The position numbers and the translations under genes were made by a program. This document shows, in pieces, positions 11,795 to 20,668 of a DNA stretch of 64,000 nt. The stretch is taken from contig CM066308.1 in NCBI GenBank assembly GCA_033807695.1, positions 1,116,001 through 1,180,000 on the forward strand. Reading direction: 5' to 3'. The number at the start of each line of letters is the position of its first letter. Position 1 is the first letter of the stretch. A model generated the notes under the pieces. That model was given only the letters and a program-made list of their open reading frames with translations, did not search any database and was not told the DNA's origin. The stretch comes from Daedaleopsis sinensis (lineage: Eukaryota > Basidiomycota > Agaricomycetes > Polyporales > Polyporaceae).

Positions 11795-12991
11795 CTACGC
11801 GTAAGAAGGAATCCGAGGTTCGAGAACAGAGTCCTCCCGAGTGCGCGGCGCACTTCGGTACAGCAACCCGGCTTCCTGAACAACAAACTTGATGGCCCAG
11901 CGATCACCAGAATCAAGAGATCGAGTAACGATGAAGTCCAGTCGAGCGAAATCACCTCCCATGAGATCGCGAACCTGCAACGGCGGAGGAGAGCCATGCT
12001 TCACGCTGCCAACGGTGAGATCGTACACATGTTGGGGAAGCTGACGACTATATGAACTTTCGAATCATTGGGATAAAATGAATACTCACCGCATTGAAGG
12101 GCGGATGACTCCACAACTCGACTAGGGGCACGGGCACATCTGGCGGAGGCGTGGGTCGTCCAAACACCCGCGCATGGAACTGAGCGAACCGTGTTGAATC
12201 GCACGTCATCGCAAGCTGCATTAGGATATGCGAGGAGACGGGCGGGGACACGACGGATGACTCGGAAACCACGCTGACGAGCACTCCGAGCCCGCGAACT
12301 ACAAGAACGTCGCCCTTGTAGTGCAGAGCCTCTGTCGAGGTGCGATACTTGGCCCAATAAAGCTCCTCGGGAATATTGGCGACAGTGGACCAAGGCCCGC
12401 GTTCGGGACGAATAGCGAGGAGAGGAGAGATGCGTCTTGTACGCCTCAGAAGGATGTATACCAGTAAAAACTGATGAACTCACCGGAGAAATGCTGGCGT
12501 ACACCAGGGGGAACCTTGAAGAATGGGGACGACGTGTAGGCTAAGTCGATACCTTGAGCGAACACTCAGAACAGAAGAACCATAACGCACATCAAGCCAT
12601 GAACCTCTTGAGGACTTTCATTCGAAGACCGGCCAAGGAGAGACTGGAAGGCGGGCGGATGATGATTCGGCGAGGATACGGACGTCCTCGCATCTTGCCG
12701 CGCGGCCTCCTCCTCGAGAGCGGCGAGGTCGGAGGCAATCAGCTCCAAGGAATCGGGGATAACGCGACCCCCGTCCTCGACTCCAAGTGCAGGGACAGTC
12801 GCGACGGATGGGGGACCGGACACCGAGGATTGCGAACCCGGGAACAGTGATAAGAGTCCGGCGACGGCGTACCCAACTGCATCGTCGGCACGGAGTCGAG
12901 TTAGCACCACAGAAGGTGGCTCGCGCGGCCCCTTAGCAAGAGCGTCCAGAGGGGGGAGCGTGACTGGGGAGTCGAGTGGAGATCGCTGCAT
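11795..12991 (-). CDS. Unknown four-exon gene, about 356 aa
   Basis: Exons on the minus strand: 12991-12591, 12552-12484, 12444-12090 and 12040-11795. Introns are 38, 39 and 49 bp (GTGCGT, GTGAGT and GTGAGT donors); intron 2 could instead end at 12436, which also keeps the frame. All phases agree (357 codons), a strong sign of a real, undecayed gene. The protein starts MQRSPLDSPVTLPPLDALAK, continues with an acidic helix (SLELIASDLAALEEEAARQD), then PERGPWSTVANIPEELYWAK and VPLVELWSHPPFNALPQHVY, and ends EPRIPSYA. No known domain or catalytic motif is recognised. The context suggests cargo of an undescribed or older mobile element. Confidence 0.6.
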
Positions 12992-14345
12992 GATACGGAG
13001 TGGTGGGCAAGAGGATACGTCGCCTCTGACTTTTTATGGTCGACACGGTGACTGAGGACGTCCGCGGGAACTGCCGACGCCATCAGAGAGCGCGCGACCC
13101 GGCCCTTGACTTTCGAGGACAGACTACACCCTGACGCGGCCATGCGCGAGGTAGAGACTGCCCGCGAATTGGTCGCGCGGTTGGTCCATCCAACTTTGCC
13201 AAGCTGCCCCCCTAGTATCGTGACCCGCGACTTGAAACCTACGAACGTCATCGTAAATAGTGACGAGCTCGGTAGGAAACCAAGCACGAAGCCTATCTCT
13301 ACCTCAGGTGGGCTGACCACGGATAGAGCGCGACTGAGAATAGTCGGTGAGTGGAGGACTTGATGTCCAAGCCAGCCTAGATCGTCAATTATAGACAATT
13401 AGCACACCAGGCAGTGAATATGGATGAGCGCCTCACAAAATACACAGACCGCACCATATATGGGGATGACGACAGCCAGGCTGCCACGAGAACGGATCCG
13501 GAGCCGACGATCCGGAAGCCGGTAGAATATCCCCTGGCCTCCCCCACGGAGCTGGCCCCCAAACCCCCAAAGGATCGGAACGAGTAAGCCGCCCTGCCAG
13601 GGAGCTCTCTGACACACTGAACAATCATTAAACGTCGAACTTGGTCCGTAGATGGAGGGACAAGTCCCGTTCCGAACTGTAAACATGCATAATATGAGAT
13701 ATGATCCTGCGGAAAATTCTTGAGCCCCCGTACAACGGGATCAAATCGCGTTGCTGGATTCTACACGTCCAGGACGTTGAACTAGCTGTTAACTTGATCT
13801 CTTAGTTATGACTCAAGCAGTCTTCCATGAGTCACTGATGCGTCCGTAGCTAGAGAAGGAAAATGAAGATCCTAACTCTAGAGTATGGTACCTGATGAGC
13901 CAGCGAACGGCAGCGGAGATATGGGCACATTAGGAGCGACCTGAGCCCTTCGACTGAGAGTCAAAACCACAATACTCTGCAAACGGAGCTGAGACTGACC
14001 TGCGACCCGACTAATCCCCCGGAGGAGGAGGATGAAGCTGATATACGTCGATGTGCCTGCGCGAAGTCGACGTTGAGCACATCAATGACTGAGTATGGGA
14101 AGAGGAGGCCCACCTCGACTAAAGCAACATTGCTGCGCTTGACGTCCACCTCACCCCCTACAATGCAACAACTACTTCCATCCGCCCTGTCTGCTCCTGC
14201 TTGACCAGATGACAGCTGCCGCAACACCCATCGCGCAACGATGAACCACTGCAAAGGCACGCCAGAGTATAAATCCACGACGATAGAGAACCCCCTCTCA
14301 GCCTGCACCATAAGCACAGTCCGTGCCTCTCAGCCTTCCACGAGA
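12992..14345. other. Mostly non-coding, with short protein-like remnants
   Basis: A plus-strand stretch from 13412 reads MDERLTKYTDRTIYGDDDSQ and continues Pro-rich to a stop at about 13588. Another near 14010 reads NPPEEEDEADIRRCACAKST. Both look like fragments of Gag- or ORF1-like proteins, but neither makes a gene. A motif RDLKPTNVIV near 13230 is treated as coincidence. Confidence 0.3.
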
Positions 14346-14896
14346 ATGCCCCGCCATACTCAAGCTCGAGCAGCCTCACGCCAGAAGAAATCGTACAAGG
14401 CTCTCGCGGCCAAGAAGCACAACGCCTTCAACCTAGCCTCTGACCCGGGAACCGGACATTCGCCCATGGCTGATATCCCAATTGCGACGGACGATGATGC
14501 CCCTGGCAGAGACGATGCTAGCATCCCGGGAGGAACGCTGAGCACCCCAGGAGGAGCAGGGCAGGTGCGTAAGAAGAGCCTGACGAGCCTAGGGAACTGA
14601 CTGAGAACTCACTGCAGGACACATCGATCCTTGCCCAATACCAGCCCCTGCTCGACCTCCCCCTCCCCCCGAGTTCGCCCATCACTGCCCTCCCTAGCTC
14701 CCCAGAGACCACGACGCGCGCCGCTTGCCTTGGAAAGAGCCCTGGTATCCAGGCAGACGCGACGACTGCCCCGAACGGAACTCCAGACGGCAGCGAGTAT
14801 CTGTGGAGGGCGGTCGACGGGATGGACAATCCAGGACCAGGAGATCCGACCCCGGCGTCGGCTGCACAGCTCCAAAACGTACTTGGTTTTGAGTAG
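14346..14896 (+). CDS. Two-exon frame, candidate N-terminus of the LINE ORF1, 165 aa
   Basis: Exon 1 is 14346-14564, intron 14565-14617 (GTGCGT..CTGCAG), exon 2 is 14618-14896. Without splicing the frame stops after 14 more codons; with splicing it runs 93 further codons to TAG. The protein is basic at the start (MPRHTQARAASRQKKSYKAL), then Ser/Pro/Asp-rich and disordered (LPLPPSSPITALPSSPETTT). Such composition is typical of the N-terminus of fungal LINE ORF1 or Gag proteins. The TAG abuts the left inverted arm of the AT-rich segment (14897), which suggests that insertion cut an originally longer ORF1 in two. It could instead be an independent small gene. Confidence 0.4.
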
Positions 14897-16466
14897 GCCA
14901 TTACTGGCAAGGACGATTGATGAGAAAGGAATATTGAGAGAGCTTATAATACTTGATAGATAAATTTATTTATGTATTTCTCAATTACAGTATAGAAAAT
15001 AGGCAAACTGTGCATGCTAAAGATTATAGAATGCAGGGATGCTGGACAGACATAACTCATTTTGTAGCCCTCAATGAGCACTTTTCAACGGTACTGGAAT
15101 TGTCCAAAGCAGTTAAGAACTGATAAAGATGTGATATAAACAATCCAGTTATGTTCCAGTCTGCAAAATGTGCTACCCCACTTCATCCAACCCTTCACTA
15201 TGTGATCCACCATTTGATTCACCTTGTACGATTTCAATAAATGGTATAGTATGCATATCCTACTCTATACATTTATACCTGACTCAACTAGTAGCCATTT
15301 GCAAGAAATCTATCTGAAGAAATCAGTTTTAGTCCTATAACTAGAGACAAGGCAGAGACAAGGATTATCAAGGCCCGGCTATTATTTGAAGTGTTACTAG
15401 TAGTCCACTATTACTAATGGACTTATTGACCACACCTGGGCACTTAAGTAGGCATAAAAACGCCCAAAAAAGGCGAAGTAGCATTTTTGTTTTTTTGTAG
15501 CCAGATCTATGGCTTTCTAATGATACTAGTTTCACCTTGTCATGAGCATTAGTTAAGGAGTTATTGGCGATACAAAAGGAACAACATAAGCGCCCAAAAG
15601 GCCAACAAGCATTTTCCTTTTTTGTAGCCCTGTTCAAGGGCTATCTAACCATACTAGTCTCACAATATAATGACCATTAGTTCAAAAGTTATGGGCCATA
15701 CAAGTTTCTGAAGCCTACGGACCTCTTTCGCGTTTAGGCGCCCAAATAGGCGCCCGTATTTGATTGGCTACCGTGCGTGCAGGATTCTGTCGATGATGGC
15801 CATCATCGACGAAATCGTGCATTTTATTGATGGGATCTGTGGCTGTGCCATGGGCGCCTAAATTGCGAATGGCCCATTTGTACTCCCGGATCACTACAAC
15901 TTGGTTTTGCTAGTAGATTTCTATTGAAGTGTTGGGAACAAGTGTTAGTAGAGTACTTTAGATAGCTATCCATCATATAATAGCCAGTCTGAGGCAATAA
16001 GACCTCATATTGTTGATGGATTGCATACTCAAGCTATGGATGTAGCACTAACAGCGATGTCATCCGAATGCATAAAATGCAATCCACCCTTTGAACCATC
16101 CTCAACATTGTCTTTAGCTATTAGATAGAAAGGCCTATGGTCTATAGTCTCATATATAATACTGCCCCACTTTGAACAGTTTGAATTGACTGATAAAAGT
16201 GAGTTATAGTGATATAGAAGCCCAACTATAGTATCGCTGGACAAGATGGATGCCTGATGTGTGCTTGTGCAACCCTAGAGCAGGACCCTAACCCTATGCT
16301 AGGGTTCAAACAGTAAGAAAATTACTTACCTATGCTTATGTAACCATAAGCCAAAAGTAAGCTGTGTTTAAAATTTATTCCCACGGACACTGGAATGCGT
16401 TACAAGCGCTGGCCCAAATCTCGACCATAAAGGACGATTTCTTCGTTCCTCATCAATCGTAATGGC
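14897..16466. mobile_element. AT-rich insertion with imperfect inverted arms
   Basis: Base composition turns abruptly AT-rich between about 14900 and 16380. GCCATTAC..GATTGATGAG on the left (14897-14924, with a 10-bp gap) is matched inverted by CTCATCAATCGTAATGGC on the right (16449-16466). There is no transposase frame inside. This is probably a non-autonomous DNA element inserted in the 5' part of the LINE ORF1 region. The exact ends and the target duplication are not resolved. Confidence 0.4.
15461..15705 (+). repeat. Two diverged tandem copies of a unit of about 115-130 bp
   Basis: Both copies (15461-15576 and 15591-15705) begin CGCCCAAAA, then share GCATTTT..TTTTTTGTAGCC, a pairable GGCTNTCTAA block, ATACTAGT, GAGCATTAGTT/GACCATTAGTT and a final ATACAA. 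Identity is roughly three quarters by eye. GGCGCC/GCGCCC motifs recur downstream to about 15860. They resemble subterminal repeats of a DNA transposon. Confidence 0.5.
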
Positions 16467-16498
16467 GTGATGGACAGGACCCTACGCCGCGCCCGGCG

Positions 16499-18216
16499 AT
16501 GACCCTCGATGTCTTCGAAACGACGAACGAGATCCCCATAGACGCAGTCACCCAGGATCAGCCGGAGATCGAGAGCGTGCAAGGGACAATCACCAGGAAA
16601 CGCTTCAGGGAGGACGAGAGGCAGGAGGACGAGGCAGATAGACTCGTGAGACCGAGAATCGAAGAGGAAGGGACACAGACGGACGATCAAGCGACTCAGC
16701 CTCCAAACCCATGGCTGAACAGCGCCCCAGGATTGCTCACGAGCCAGCCACAAGACGATGAAGACCCCATCACCCCCACTCCCCCTGGAAGGACGATAAG
16801 AGCGCCTAGCCTGATTCTAGACAACTCGACAGGCATGCTCATCGAAGATACCCGCACGACACAGCGCCTACAAGCCTCCGCGACCCCCGCCTACGCGTCT
16901 GGGCGAATCACGCCCGCACCCGTCGAGCGCGACACCCCTATGGACGTCGATCCTCCCCCGGTAACTACCGACCACCAAGGACGAGCGCTCCACAAGGGCA
17001 AGGAGATTGACCACCGTAACGCCGGGCAGGACTGCGCGTGTCGAATTTGTGCGAGAATCGTCGCCATCGCTCCCGCCTCCGCGCGCACGGCGAACCCTCT
17101 TGGACCGCACACGCACTTACCCTCGCAGAACGCACATAACCGAGGCACAGCCGATCATCAGACCGCCACCAACCCCGCTCCATGGTCGCTTGCGTGGACC
17201 CACCCAGCTGAGGCGCGAGCTGAGGCAAACCCCACAGGTCTCAGATCAGGGCCGAGCGGCCGCTCCGGTCGATCGGCAACGCCCACCCCCGTTGAGACCT
17301 ACTCGATAGCTGCACGGAAGCTCCCAACAATTCTAGAAAACCTCCCCTCGACGATGCAAGGGACCCAGTCCTTGGGCCTGGCCGGCAATGGGTTACCTAT
17401 GGGTCCGACACCGGAACCAGAGGGCGGATGGCCAGCGGTCCATCGCGATGACCCGGAAGGTTTCCTGAGAGGCCTCTCCACCCCATGGATATGCGCTGCA
17501 TGGAAGGAAGGGAACGACCTGGCCATTGTCTTCGAAGTCTTCAACTACCGCTTCACCATGAACGTCCGTCTGAACAGGGACATAGTAGCGGCGGTCAAGA
17601 CGATCATGGAAAGAATCGTCCCGGGACAGCACATCCAGGTGATCCCCCCGGAGATAGCACCGGGAATCAGCCCGGCGAACAAAACTGCCCCAACCCTATG
17701 GGCGATACGCGGACTCACACCCGAGGCGGCGCAAATCGTCACGAAGGGACGTGTCTGGAGCTTCCCGGAGATCACCATCCTAGCATATCCGCTCGACGTA
17801 GTCATCCCAAGATGGCTCCTCAGTCTAGGCGGATTCCTTGACGACAACTACCGGGAGATCCTGATGACCGTGGACTCTGTCTTCCACTCCACCGACGTCT
17901 ACGAGCAGATTCTGACCCTTGCACGTCACGAATACCCGCACGACCACATCAACCACCACGAACTAGCCAGGATGGCACTTGCATCGCTCGAAGTGAAAGT
18001 CCAGACCCTTGAAAACGGGAACATCGTTGCGAACATCTACATGGACTCACCGACCTCGTCAGTCCCGAAGTGGAGAGAGTGGGTCGCTCTCCTCAGAAAG
18101 ATGACGTACGGTATATACATCACGGCCACGGCGAGACCTCGGGAAATCTCGTGGTGCCCCGGCTGCCGTAGCGCGGATCACCCAGCCCATCTCTGCGAAC
18201 TCCCGAAGCTTAACGG
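16499..18216 (+). CDS. LINE ORF1 (gag-like), first part, interrupted by the Gypsy array
   Basis: The ATG at 16499 opens a 572-codon frame that runs up to the left Gypsy LTR; the remaining 68 codons are at 54305-54509, for 640 residues in all. ORF1 proteins bind LINE RNA in the ribonucleoprotein. The N-terminal half is acidic and Pro-rich. The C-terminal half is folded (GGWPAVHRDDPEGFLRGLST, LEVKVQTLENGNIVANIYMD) and leads to a zinc knuckle CPGCRSADHPAHLC of form CX2CX4HX4C. The open frame running on into the LTR to 18349 is accidental. The copy is disrupted and cannot make full ORF1. A more N-terminal piece may lie at 14346-14896. Confidence 0.8.
18213..18216 (+). repeat. Left 4-bp target duplication (ACGG) of the Gypsy array
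   Basis: ACGG directly precedes the LTR terminus TGATGG here and follows the opposite LTR terminus CTCATCA at 54301-54304. Removing the array and one ACGG restores the ORF1 frame, which independently confirms the duplication. Confidence 0.85.
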
Positions 18217-19123
18217 TGATGGGGTAACTCTGGGTCGCTGGGCGAAACACACACCCAAACGAGCACGAGATCAGCTACCTAGTAGGGTGCGAGGTGGAGG
18301 ACAGGTTCCCGGTGTAGTCGCTCTTCTTCACGTAGCCCGTCGACGATAGACAAGGAAGTTGAGCAACTTCAGATGGAAGTCAAGCAACTTCCGTGGGTGA
18401 GGCTAGTCTGCAAGAGGAGGTTTGAAGATGGACGGTCTTCAATTGAGTGTCGACTAGATGATTCTTGGACTCGGACTCGATCTCTGGAGCTACTGCGCTG
18501 CTTTGCTGGGCCGCAATCCCGCTGACTTATATACTGTACAAATCGTCACCAAATAAACTACAACTATCCTACCAATCGTCCAATCATAGGAAACCCTGCT
18601 CCTCCCACGCTCACGTCGCGATCCTCCTCTCCTGAACCCCTACGGCGCACTCCGGTGGTTAGGTAGGTGTTTGCACCGAGCCTATCACGTCGCCGCTCGA
18701 CTTGCATCCGCGGTCACGAGAGCGCTTAGTCTTGTGGCGCGTCACCACGTGATCGCGTCTGAAGTCCATCCGCTCGTCTTCATAGGCCTCGGAAGGCCGT
18801 CCCCCTCACTCCCTTGTCTTCCGGGCCTCTTCCGACGACCTTCGTACCAATTGCTGGACTCCGTGGCGGTCGCCTAGACCAGACCCTCGATCGATCGCCT
18901 CCTCTGTCCTGGCTAGAGCTCTGGCGACCTCGGTCAGCCGCCGGCAGCTCGGCATCGGCTCCTTCGACCCTTGGAATGGCATGTCTCCGTACTCGCTCCT
19001 TCGGTAGTCGCTCGCCTTCCTTGTGAAGCCGCTCGTCTTCATACTGCGTGAATTGACTGACGGGCGCGAATAGTGATGGGCTGCGTGGTGTTTCCGGGGC
19101 CTAGCTGGTCCTGAGGCTCATCA
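18217..19123 (-). repeat. LTR of copy A (3' LTR), 907 bp
   Basis: Read on the minus strand it runs from TGATGAGCCTCAGG to GTTACCCCATCA, with TG..CA ends. It is preceded by the polypurine tract (plus coordinates 19124-19137). Its outer end abuts ACGG of the LINE ORF1. It carries a TATATAAG box at 18526-18533 and inverted ATTGG (CCAAT-like) motifs just upstream of it. Confidence 0.9.
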
Positions 19124-19137
19124 CCTCCCCCCCACTT
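19124..19137 (-). promoter_or_regulatory. Polypurine tract at the 3' LTR (copy A)
   Basis: AAGTGGGGGGGAGG immediately before the LTR start TGATGAGC on the minus strand, where plus-strand DNA synthesis would be primed. Also in copy B (40646-40659) and copy C (42494-42507). Confidence 0.85.
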
Positions 19138-19164
19138 GCATTCGAACCGTCCTCGGTTTGCGCG

Positions 19165-19172
19165 TATATAAA
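19165..19172 (+). promoter_or_regulatory. TATA box of cargo gene 1
   Basis: TATATAAA lies 36 bp upstream of the ATG at 19208 and only 42 bp from the LTR edge. The same box is present in copy C (42535-42542) and inverted in copy B (40611-40618). Confidence 0.6.
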
Positions 19173-19207
19173 CTCCCTCGTTCGATCCTCGGTTTTCATC
19201 CTTCGCA

Positions 19208-19778
19208 ATGTCTGCCTTCATCTTCCTCAACGTCCCCATCCTCACGGAGACTGTCCGTCAGCTTGAAGTCGCGATCTCTGAGTTCGAGGCTCTTGCTGCC
19301 GCTCGTACTGAAGAGGACGTTGGAATCATCTACGATTCTTACGACCATATCGCTGAACTGGTGGTACGTCGTCCTCCTTCCGCGTGTAGGCCCTCGTCTT
19401 CGTGGCTGACTGTCTTCATGGCAGGACACTTTGATCACCTTGGGGGACGATGGCGAGGTTGCCGCGGACTTCGTGAAACGGACCGAGAATACGATCACCG
19501 AGGGCTGGCCTGCCTTGGCTGACCGTCAGCTCTTCCTTTTCCAAGAGCTTGTCGCCCGGTCCCGTCGGTGCGCTCGTCGGGCCGACCTCGATGCTCGTCG
19601 CATTGCCTGTCAGCAGCGGCTCCGGAAGCAACTCTGCGCGCGCCGCGTCCTCAATCGCGCCGGAGGATCCTTGATCACGGAGTCTATTCTGGTTGATGCC
19701 CGGATCCGGAAGGTCGAAAAGGAAATGGAGGAGATAGATCAGGAGTTTGCCAGCCTCCGAGAGGACATCCACTTTTGA
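19208..19778 (+). CDS. Retrotransposon cargo gene 1 (copy A), 169 aa, antisense to gag-pol
   Basis: Exon 1 is 19208-19363, intron 19364-19424 (61 bp, GTACGT..GCAG), exon 2 is 19425-19778; both exons are whole numbers of codons. The protein is helix-rich and unknown: an N-terminal hydrophobic helix (MSAFIFLNVPILTETVRQLE), an acidic middle, then an Arg/Cys-rich stretch (LVARSRRCARRADLDARRIA) and a final acidic heptad-like helix (IRKVEKEMEEIDQEFASLRE) that could form a coiled coil. It is transcribed away from the adjacent LTR and opposite to the element RNA. Its intron therefore reads backwards in that RNA and would not be spliced during retrotransposition. No function is assigned. Confidence 0.7.
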
Positions 19779-19792
19779 GTAGCCGCGTGTCG

Positions 19793-19798
19793 TATAAA
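19793..19798 (+). promoter_or_regulatory. TATA box of cargo gene 2
   Basis: TATAAA lies 15 bp after the stop of gene 1 and 43 bp before the ATG of gene 2, so gene 2 probably has its own promoter despite the tight packing. Confidence 0.5.
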
Positions 19799-19840
19799 GC
19801 CGCTGTAACTGCCTTCGAAGTTCATCAACTTCCATTTTTC

Positions 19841-20495
19841 ATGTCGTCGACCGTCCTCCCGCGTACGCTCGCCCTCCAAGTCAGCTCGCACCGCGAGTTG
19901 GCCCTTGAACTCCTCTCCCCGCTTCGTGCGCACATTGTTGAGCAAATCGAGTTCTTCGAGACGGTATCCGTCGACCACGGCTGTCCCCGCGTTGTGTATG
20001 AACACGCGCTTTCCCGTTTAGGACAACTTTTGGTGAGCTTCTCGGCCTGATGCTTCTCGCGCTTGATTGACACCTTCCCAGTATGGTTGGAGCATGCTTC
20101 ATGACGGCCTTCTCGTCGGCGTTTCCGACCTACTTGCCCGCGTGTCCATCGCCATCGACCAGTGTTTCTACTCCAACGGCCTTGAGGCGTTCCTTGTCGA
20201 CCTGGTCCAGACGCACCGCCTGCCGTACCGCCTCCACTTCCTGGACTCAGTGCATGCCACTCTGCAACACGAACTTCAACTCTTGGAGGTCATGCGCGAC
20301 CTGGCGCGCGACGACCGGTACCGCGTTCATTTTTCGGAAGTACTCGCGCGTCTGGAATTGGTCGCCGCTGAACTGCGCGGGGTGCGTATTGAGCAGTCCG
20401 CCCTCCACGCGGCCATCAAGAAGCTGGAAAGGTCGCCGTCCTCTCTGTCAGACGAGGATGAAGTCTTCGGTTCTATTCCTTTGATGTGCGACTGA
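19841..20495 (+). CDS. Retrotransposon cargo gene 2 (copy A), 201 aa, antisense to gag-pol
   Basis: Exon 1 is 19841-20032, intron 20033-20081 (49 bp, GTGAGC..CCCAG), exon 2 is 20082-20495, both in phase 0. The start is the first in-frame ATG, 43 bp after a TATA box. The product is almost entirely predicted helix, rich in Leu, Arg, Glu and His (LHFLDSVHATLQHELQLLEV, YRVHFSEVLARLELVAAELR), with an acidic Ser-rich tail (RSPSSLSDEDEVFGS). There is no membrane segment, signal or enzyme motif. It resembles gene 1 in style, so the two may be related or partner proteins; this is inference. Confidence 0.7.
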
Positions 20496-20595
20496 TTGGG
20501 GCCGCCCTCGATCGCCGTCGCGCGGAGAGCGCTTAGATTACCGCATTTGGACGTTGTACTTCACGGTTCCCTTCACGTTCTTCTGACTGTCGCCC

Positions 20596-20603
20596 TTAAT
20601 AAA
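20596..20603 (+). promoter_or_regulatory. TATA-like element of cargo gene 3
   Basis: TTAATAAA lies 65 bp before the ATG at 20669, in the 173-bp gap after gene 2. It is weaker than the boxes of genes 1 and 2. Confidence 0.35.
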
Positions 20604-20668
20604 CGTTTTGGCCTTCTGGTTGTCCGCCTTCGTGCATTCTCCTCTCGTCTTCTCATCCATCGCCCACC

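Noticed and set aside
13190..13280. VTRDLKPTNVIVNSD, similar to the HRDLKPxN catalytic loop of protein kinases
   Set aside because: The first residue of the motif is wrong, no DFG or glycine loop is found in any frame nearby, and the frame is only 85 codons. Treated as coincidence.
16280..16310. CCCTAACCCTA followed by TAGGGTT, telomere-like repeats
   Set aside because: Fewer than two full units of the telomere motif; far too short to call an interstitial telomere.
4280..16386. TTCCCACGG near 4271 and 16378 as a 9-bp target duplication of a Mutator-like element
   Set aside because: The inner ends show no inverted repeat and a 9-mer match is expected by chance in a region this large.
16499..18349. 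ORF1 ending inside the LTR as a 616-aa protein
   Set aside because: The last 44 codons are LTR sequence. The genuine C-terminus, with an RGG tail, is at 54305-54509.
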